A DNA stretch of 56,918 nt from Hyphomicrobiales bacterium (GTDB taxonomy: Bacteria > Pseudomonadota > Alphaproteobacteria > Rhizobiales > CAJQND01), in contig JANQOW010000080.1 in NCBI GenBank assembly GCA_028285595.1, forward strand, positions 1 through 56,918, given 5' to 3'. The notes below the pieces were generated by a model. That model searched no databases, was not told the origin of the DNA, and saw nothing but the letters and a program-made list of their open reading frames with translations. The translations under genes were made by a program, and so were the position numbers. Positions within the stretch are counted from its first letter, which is position 1; each line of letters begins with the position of its first letter. Of the stretch, positions 50,058-56,918 are shown in pieces.

Positions 50058-50276
50058 ATGGGTCATCCTGTTTCTTTCATCACGCGTGTTGCGGTGCCTT
50101 GCGCCATCCTTCTTGTGGCGAGCACCGTTGCGTCGCACGCCAGCCGTAGCGGTAATGCGCAGCACTGCCTCTGGCACAGGGTCCAGGCACAACTTGCGTC
50201 CCAAAAAGGCGATGCAAGCAAGGCGCAGTTTCACTGGCATCAGCTCCGGCTCTGCCAGGCGGGCAAGATCGACTGA
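50058..50276 (+). CDS. Small exported protein, unknown function
   Basis: The 72-residue protein has a Sec signal peptide (VSFITRVAVPCAILLVASTV-ASHA) and a mature part of about 44 residues with two Cys (HCLWHRVQAQLA and LRLCQAG) that could form one disulfide. GGAG nine bases before the ATG supports translation. I do not recognise the family. It converges on the response-regulator gene. Confidence 0.55.
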   Translation: MGHPVSFITRVAVPCAILLVASTVASHASRSGNAQHCLWHRVQAQLASQKGDASKAQFHWHQLRLCQAGKID

Positions 50277-50315
50277 TTGGGCACTGCCTCAGCGCCGTTG
50301 GATGCGGGCCGAAGA

Positions 50316-51035
50316 TCAGCTTCGGCGCACATCGTGCGTTAAACAATAGCCGATGCCTCGCACCGTCTTGATGTAGGTGGGTTTCGCTGGGTCGGGCTCG
50401 ATTTTTTTGCGCAGCCGCATCACGTGCACATCCACGGCGCGGTCGCCCACAACCGTCTCGCCGCCGCGCGCCAGATCGAGCAACTGGTCGCGGCTGAGCA
50501 CAACCCGTGGGTGCTCGGCCAGCGCGCGCAGCAGATCAAACTCCATCGCCGTCAAATCGGCCTCCTCGCCGCTTTGGGCGTCGATCACGATCCGCTCGGC
50601 CAGTTTGATCAACCAACTGCCCACAGTGAGATCGCCGGGCGATTGATCATTGGCGCCGTCAGACGAGGCATAGCTTGTGCGCCTGAGCACGGACCTGATC
50701 CTTGCCGCCAGTTCGCGCGGCTCGAAGGGCTTTGTCACGTAGTCATCAGCGCCGTATTCCAGGCCGAACACGCGGTCAAAGGCCTCATCGCGGACGCTCA
50801 ACACGATGATGGGCAAACGGGAGGTTTCCCGGAGCTCGCGCATAAGATCAAAGCCGTCGGCGTCCGGCAAACCCACGTCCAGCACACACAGATCAACCCG
50901 CTCTTTCGTCAGCGCGTCTTTCATCTGTTGGCCGGTGGCCGCGCAGATCACGCTGAACCCCTGGGTCTCCAGATAGCGCTGTAGGAAAGATGTGATTTGG
51001 GGATCATCGTCGACCACAAGAATCTGTTCAGTCAT
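50316..51035 (-). CDS. OmpR/PhoB-family response regulator
   Basis: The 239-residue protein has a receiver domain (ILVVDDDPQITSFLQRYLET, phospho-Asp in LCVLDVGLPDADGFD, VTKPFEPREL) and a winged-helix DNA-binding domain (LTAMEFDLLRALAEHPRVVL, DVHVMRLRKKIEPD and TVRGIGYCL). It is divergent from the hybrid kinase gene, the usual place for a partner, and may bind the direct repeat before the di-heme peroxidase operon (53348-53364). Confidence 0.9.
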   Translation of the reverse strand: MTEQILVVDDDPQITSFLQRYLETQGFSVICAATGQQMKDALTKERVDLCVLDVGLPDADGFDLMRELRETSRLPIIVLSVRDEAFDRVFGLEYGADDYVTKPFEPRELAARIRSVLRRTSYASSDGANDQSPGDLTVGSWLIKLAERIVIDAQSGEEADLTAMEFDLLRALAEHPRVVLSRDQLLDLARGGETVVGDRAVDVHVMRLRKKIEPDPAKPTYIKTVRGIGYCLTHDVRRS

Positions 51036-51121
51036 TTGGCGCGTTGCCCTCCCGCTGGCCGCCAGCGTCCCCCAGACTATGGCCTCTTGTCAAAAAGCAA
51101 TGGAGGGTGTCAATTGAAAAC

Positions 51122-53329
<2,208 letters not shown>

Positions 53330-53347
53330 AACCGGCACGTCACAAAA

Positions 53348-53364
53348 CTTCATAATTCTTCATA
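53348..53364. promoter_or_regulatory. PhoB/OmpR-type direct repeat before the Idr-like operon
   Basis: CTTCATA at 53348-53354 is repeated exactly at 53358-53364, a 10-base period that fits tandem binding of an OmpR-family dimer. It lies 140 bases upstream of the first di-heme peroxidase gene and just after the kinase gene. Confidence 0.45.
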
Positions 53365-53503
53365 CATATGCGCGCCCTGTGAAATATGGGCGTTACATGA
53401 CGCCGCTAGTCTCCCTGTTGTGAAGTTTCGGGTCTGACCTCCCGTCCATCGGGCAGGGCAGCTCGGAACCTTTCCCTGAATGAGCGGAATGAGGGGACGG
53501 CAG

Positions 53504-54613
53504 ATGATCTCAAAGCAACGTGGTAACTCCCGGAAGCTGTTGGCAACAACGCTGCTCGGTGTTGGATGTTTAATGCTCTCGCCGGCACTGGCGGCTGAGG
53601 ACTTTGGGCCGGTGAAGCCCTTAGAGGTGAAGGCAGAGCTCGCCGAGCTTGGCAAACGGTTGTTCTATGACACCCGGCTGTCCGGCGACACGTCACTGTC
53701 GTGCGCCAGTTGTCATCAGCCTGACAAGGCGTTCACCGACGGCTTGGCCCTTTCGGCGGCGTATACGGGATCATCCCATTTCCGCAACACGCCCACCCTG
53801 GCCAATGTGGGCCACCGGGCCGCGTGGTTCCACGATGGGCGCTTGGGCACGAACCTCAACGATGTGACCCGCGAATCCATCACTGAAACCTATTTCATGA
53901 ACATGGACATGCGGATCATGCAGGAGCGCCTCAAGCAGGACCCTGTGTATCTGGATCTTTTCAAGAAGGCCGGCAAAGGCGAGCCGTCCAATGGTGGAGC
54001 ACGCTCGGCCATTCAGGAGTTTCTGAAGTCCATCACCTCCAGCGGTGCGCCGTTCGACACGGGCGATCTGTCCGACAGCGCCAAGCAGGGCTTTGAGCTC
54101 TTCAAGGGCAAGGCGGGCTGCGCCCAATGCCACACGGGCCCGCGCTTCACCGATGACCAGCCGCACAATATCGGGGTGCCTGAAAATCCCGCGATCTGGT
54201 CGGACCCGGATCGGCACGTGACCTTCGTGACTTATGCGAAGTTCATGGGTGTTGAGAATTACATGAACATCCGCCGGGATCTGGGTGCCTTCGTCCGCGA
54301 CCACAAGCAGGAGAGTGCGGGCAAGTTCATGACCCCCACCCTGCGCGAACTGACCTACACGGCGCCCTACATGCACAACGGCATGCTCGCCACGCTTGAG
54401 GATGTGGTGGCGTTCTACAACCGCGGCGGCGGCAACTCGGCGAACAAGGACAAGCGATTGCATGCTCTGAACCTCAGCGCCGAAGAGCAGGGCAATCTGG
54501 TGGACTTCCTGAAGTCCCTCTCGGGCAACAGCTTCGATGTGCCGTCCTACAACCCGGGCGAATTCGACACTGAGCCTCCCGTGATTGCCAACTGGCGCGA
54601 ACAGAAGAATTGA
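53504..54613 (+). CDS. Di-heme cytochrome c peroxidase (IdrP1/IdrP2 type)
   Basis: The 369-residue protein has a Sec signal (LLATTLLGVGCLMLSPALA-AED) and two haem-binding CxxCH motifs, CASCH at 67-71 and CAQCH at 206-210, as in MauG/bacterial cytochrome c peroxidases. HFRNTPTLANVGHRAAWFHD and LTYTAPYMHNGMLATLEDVV are typical of the family. It would reduce H2O2 in the periplasm. ATG 53504 has GAGGGG about 8 bases upstream. It is the first gene of the operon leading to the Rieske and molybdopterin subunits, which is the set found in iodate reductase clusters. Confidence 0.85.
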   Translation: MISKQRGNSRKLLATTLLGVGCLMLSPALAAEDFGPVKPLEVKAELAELGKRLFYDTRLSGDTSLSCASCHQPDKAFTDGLALSAAYTGSSHFRNTPTLANVGHRAAWFHDGRLGTNLNDVTRESITETYFMNMDMRIMQERLKQDPVYLDLFKKAGKGEPSNGGARSAIQEFLKSITSSGAPFDTGDLSDSAKQGFELFKGKAGCAQCHTGPRFTDDQPHNIGVPENPAIWSDPDRHVTFVTYAKFMGVENYMNIRRDLGAFVRDHKQESAGKFMTPTLRELTYTAPYMHNGMLATLEDVVAFYNRGGGNSANKDKRLHALNLSAEEQGNLVDFLKSLSGNSFDVPSYNPGEFDTEPPVIANWREQKN

Positions 54614-54623
54614 GGAGCGGCCA

Positions 54624-55769
54624 ATGAAAACCCCTTCACTTCCCCTCCGTCTCACATTTTCTGCATTGCTGGCCGGCGCGCTGTTTCTGCCCGCCACAGT
54701 GGCCGGCGCACAGGAGCGCCCGTCCTCTCTGGCTGCGCTGGGCGATCCGCCCAATCCGCCGGACAACCCCACCACGCCGGAGAAGGTGGAGCTCGGTAAG
54801 TTGCTCTTCTTCGACGGGCGGCTTTCCGGCAATGGGGCGATGCCGTGCTCGGCCTGCCACCTGCCGGACGCGGGTTGGGACTTTCCGGAAAAGATCTCGC
54901 TCGGCTATCCCGGCACCACGCACTGGCGCAACAGCCAGACCATCATCAACTCCGCCTATTACGGCAAGCTGTTCTGGGCAGGGTCTTCGAAGTCTCTGGA
55001 AGGCCAGGCGCGCTCTGCCGCCAGAGGCGGTGTCGCCGGCAATGGCGAGGACGACATGATGGAGGCCAAGCTGGCGTTCGTCCCGGAATACCGCAAGCGC
55101 TTCAAGCAAGTGTTCGGCGACACATGGCCCAATGTCCGCCATGCCTATATGGCGATCGCCGCGTTTGAGCGCACGCTGGTGCAAAAGGATACGCCCTTCG
55201 ACAATTATATGCGCGGTGATGACAACGCCCTGAACGCCTCTCAAAAGCGGGGCCTGGATCTCTTCACCGGCAAGGCCAACTGTGTGCAATGCCATTCGGG
55301 CGCACTGCTCACCAACGAGAAGTACTACAATCTCGGCGTGCCGCCCTATGACGGCTGGGAGACCGATGCCCTTGCGCAGATCACCTTCCGCTTTGAGATT
55401 TACGCCAAGGGCGTTTCTCAGGAGAAGTACCGCAAGCTGAAGGACGACCCGGGTCTCTACTTCCGCACCAAGCTGGAGCAGGACATGGGTAAGTTCCGTG
55501 TGCCGTCCCTGCGCTACACCAAGTACACCGCGCCTTACATGCACAACGGCATGCTGGCAACGCTGGCGGATGTGGTCGATTTCTACAATGCCGGCGGCGG
55601 CACGAACGACTTTGCTGCCAACAAGACGGACCTGATCAAGCCGCTCAACCTGGCCGATCAGGAGAAGGCCGACCTTGTGGCCTTCCTGGAGAGCCTTTCT
55701 GGTGAGCGCATCACCATGGAAGAGCCGGAGCTGCCGCCGTCTGAACCCCTTCCAGCCCCGACAAACTGA
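54624..55769 (+). CDS. Di-heme cytochrome c peroxidase (IdrP1/IdrP2 type)
   Basis: The 381-residue protein is a second, clearly different member of the same family. It has a Sec signal (FSALLAGALFLPATVAGA-QE) and haem motifs CSACH at 75-79 and CVQCH at 220-224. KYTAPYMHNGMLATLADVVD is shared with the upstream gene, and SGNGAMPCSACHLPDAGWDF is distinct. GAGGAG lies six bases before the ATG, 10 bp after the first gene. Two paralogous peroxidases next to an AioBA-like enzyme are characteristic of idrP1 and idrP2; I cannot say which is which. Confidence 0.85.
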   Translation: MKTPSLPLRLTFSALLAGALFLPATVAGAQERPSSLAALGDPPNPPDNPTTPEKVELGKLLFFDGRLSGNGAMPCSACHLPDAGWDFPEKISLGYPGTTHWRNSQTIINSAYYGKLFWAGSSKSLEGQARSAARGGVAGNGEDDMMEAKLAFVPEYRKRFKQVFGDTWPNVRHAYMAIAAFERTLVQKDTPFDNYMRGDDNALNASQKRGLDLFTGKANCVQCHSGALLTNEKYYNLGVPPYDGWETDALAQITFRFEIYAKGVSQEKYRKLKDDPGLYFRTKLEQDMGKFRVPSLRYTKYTAPYMHNGMLATLADVVDFYNAGGGTNDFAANKTDLIKPLNLADQEKADLVAFLESLSGERITMEEPELPPSEPLPAPTN

Positions 55770-55787
55770 GCGCAGGAGAACCCGTCC

Positions 55788-56369
55788 ATGCCCCCTGAAA
55801 CAGGACTTATCGAAGCCATTAACGGGCCCGCAGATGCTCAAAAGAGCGGGCGCGCCTGTGTCATGAACCGCAGATCCTTCCTGCTCACCTCCGGCGTCAC
55901 CACCGCCACGGTGATGGTGGCGCTGCACACCGGGGAAGGGCTCGCCCAGGTGCCCGCCGTTGTAGCCACCTATCCCCGCAAACTGGTGGCCAAGCTTTCA
56001 GAGTTGAAGGCCGATGAGCCGGTGGATTTTGCCTATCCGGATGAGGAAGCCTACTCAGAATCCATGCTGGTGAAGCTTGGCCGCAAGGCCGGCGGCGGCA
56101 TCGGGCCGGACGAGGATGTGGTGGCCTTCAATTACACCTGCACCCACCAGGGCGGACCGCTGCAGGGCACCTACCAGGCCGCCGACAAGGCGCTGGGCCC
56201 CTGTCCGCTGCACCTCACCACGTTCGATCTGACCCGGCACGGCATGTTCATCTCCGGCCAGGCTTATCAGAGCCTGCCTCAGGTTCTGTTGGAACTTGAT
56301 GGTGACGACATCTACGCCGTTGGAATGTTCGGCCTGATCTACGGCCGCTACGACAATCTTCAAGGTTAA
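55788..56369 (+). CDS. idrB: Rieske subunit of AioB/IdrB type
   Basis: The 193-residue protein carries a twin-arginine signal (MNRRSFLLTSGVTTATVMVA after a 25-residue extension) and a Rieske domain with Cys118-x-His120 (NYTCTHQGGPLQG) and Cys139-x2-His142 (GPCPLHLTTFDL). It lacks the extra Cys pair that forms a disulfide in some Rieske proteins. The match to arsenite oxidase small subunits is clear; since two di-heme peroxidases precede it, I read it as the iodate reductase small subunit. An alternative start is ATG 55863. It is exported folded, with the large subunit. Confidence 0.75.
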   Translation: MPPETGLIEAINGPADAQKSGRACVMNRRSFLLTSGVTTATVMVALHTGEGLAQVPAVVATYPRKLVAKLSELKADEPVDFAYPDEEAYSESMLVKLGRKAGGGIGPDEDVVAFNYTCTHQGGPLQGTYQAADKALGPCPLHLTTFDLTRHGMFISGQAYQSLPQVLLELDGDDIYAVGMFGLIYGRYDNLQG

Positions 56370-56381
56370 GGGAGAAAGCAG

Positions 56382-56918
56382 ATGCCCACACCCTATTACA
56401 TCCCTGAAACCAATATCCCTCTGCCGCCGCCGGATGCGGACGTGATCTCCACCGCCTGCGATTATTGCATCGTGGCCTGCGGCTACAAGGTCTATCGCTG
56501 GCCCGTGAAAGGCGGCAAGACGGGCGGCCCGAAGGCCGACCAGAACGCCTTCGAGACGGACTTCCCCGTGGACCCGCTGGGACCTTGGGTGGCTCCCAAC
56601 CAATACAATGTGGTGTTGCACAACAACGAGCCGCACCATGTGATCATCATCCCGGACAAGGATGCCAACTTCGTCAACCCAGAGGGCAACTCCTCCATCC
56701 GCGGCGGGGCCATTGCCCAGAAGGTCTATAATCCGCAGACCCCAACCCGCGACCGGCTGAAGTCCCCCATGATCCGCATGTTCGGCGTCTTGATGCCGGT
56801 GCCGTGGGACTTCGCCATGGAAATTGCCGCAGAAGTGGCGAACCACGTGATCGCCAAACATGGGGCCAACGCCTACTGCGTGAAGACCTTCTCCTACGGC
56901 TACATGGAGAACACCTAC
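56382..56918 (+). CDS. idrA: Molybdopterin oxidoreductase large subunit, AioA/IdrA type (3' truncated by window edge)
   Basis: Only the first 179 residues are in the window; the frame is open to the last base. CDYCIVACGYKVY at 26-38 gives the Cys-x2-Cys-x3-Cys of the 3Fe-4S cluster, and Ser104 lies exactly 70 residues after Cys33, where a 4Fe-4S enzyme would have Cys. This C-x2-C-x3-C-x70-S form is known from arsenite oxidase and its iodate reductase relatives in the DMSO reductase family. GNSSIRGGAIAQKVYNP follows. The rest diverges from typical AioA. It starts 12 bp after the Rieske gene, with GGAG seven bases before the ATG. Confidence 0.72.
   Translation, partial: MPTPYYIPETNIPLPPPDADVISTACDYCIVACGYKVYRWPVKGGKTGGPKADQNAFETDFPVDPLGPWVAPNQYNVVLHNNEPHHVIIIPDKDANFVNPEGNSSIRGGAIAQKVYNPQTPTRDRLKSPMIRMFGVLMPVPWDFAMEIAAEVANHVIAKHGANAYCVKTFSYGYMENTY

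Noticed and set aside
55788..56918. Plain arsenite oxidase aioBA
   Set aside because: The cofactor motifs fit, but arsenite oxidase operons do not normally carry two di-heme peroxidases in front, and no arsenic resistance or AioX-type gene is seen. Kept as the alternative to iodate reductase.

Overview
The window comes from a GC-rich (roughly 60 %), heterotrophic alphaproteobacterium. The markers are an ECF11-type RpoE/ChrR pair with its lipid-modification genes, DctPQM TRAP transport, SitABCD metal uptake, a TIGR02281-type aspartic protease, a DUF1289 protein and VPxPA-CTERM proteins. I cannot name the genus. No rRNA, tRNA, CRISPR array or transposase is visible.

Layout. 1-9.8 kb: a 5'-truncated gamma-glutamyltransferase, then two divergent operons around a 253-bp promoter region. 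Leftward run dctP-dctQ-dctM-GntR-udh (uronate uptake, regulator, uronate dehydrogenase). Rightward run a lactonase/lactone-isomerase-like amidohydrolase, an RraA/HMG-aldolase-like protein, a D-2-hydroxyacid dehydrogenase and a LeuB-like dehydrogenase. Two matching TTGT-N3-ACAA palindromes lie between them. 10-24 kb: a TetR gene, two VPxPA-CTERM secreted proteins, several LysR genes divergent from single enzymes (alpha/beta hydrolase, a BesD-related 2OG oxygenase, an SDR), and a 1206-residue RTX metalloprotease. 24-30.5 kb: an RpoE (ECF11)-ChrR module that converges on an FAD oxidoreductase-DUF1365-CFA methyltransferase-DUF3833 operon; three promoters share TGATCC-N16-CGT or a one-base variant. 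30.7-34.4 kb: sitABCD, with a REP-like element between sitB and sitC.

34.4-38.6 kb: an AT-richer block with a complete Thoeris anti-phage system (ThsA with SIR2+SLOG domains, two different ThsB proteins) and a HIRAN-domain gene, followed by about 1.1 kb of non-coding DNA with tandem duplications and hairpins. 38.6-50.3 kb: an outer-membrane barrel, phosphomannomutase, aspartic protease, DUF1289, cobS/cobT, a TrpF homologue, LysR-linked oxygenase and desaturase/Rieske genes, an M48 peptidase and a small secreted protein.

50.3 kb to the end: an OmpR-type response regulator and a hybrid PAS histidine kinase, then two di-heme peroxidases, a Tat-exported Rieske protein and the start of a molybdopterin oxidoreductase. 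By homology the last two are AioB/AioA-like, but the pairing with two di-heme peroxidases is the signature of the iodate reductase cluster (idrA, idrB, idrP1, idrP2), which I consider the best reading. A PhoB-like direct repeat lies in the promoter region of this operon.

Functions come from reading sequence motifs and context; no database search was run.
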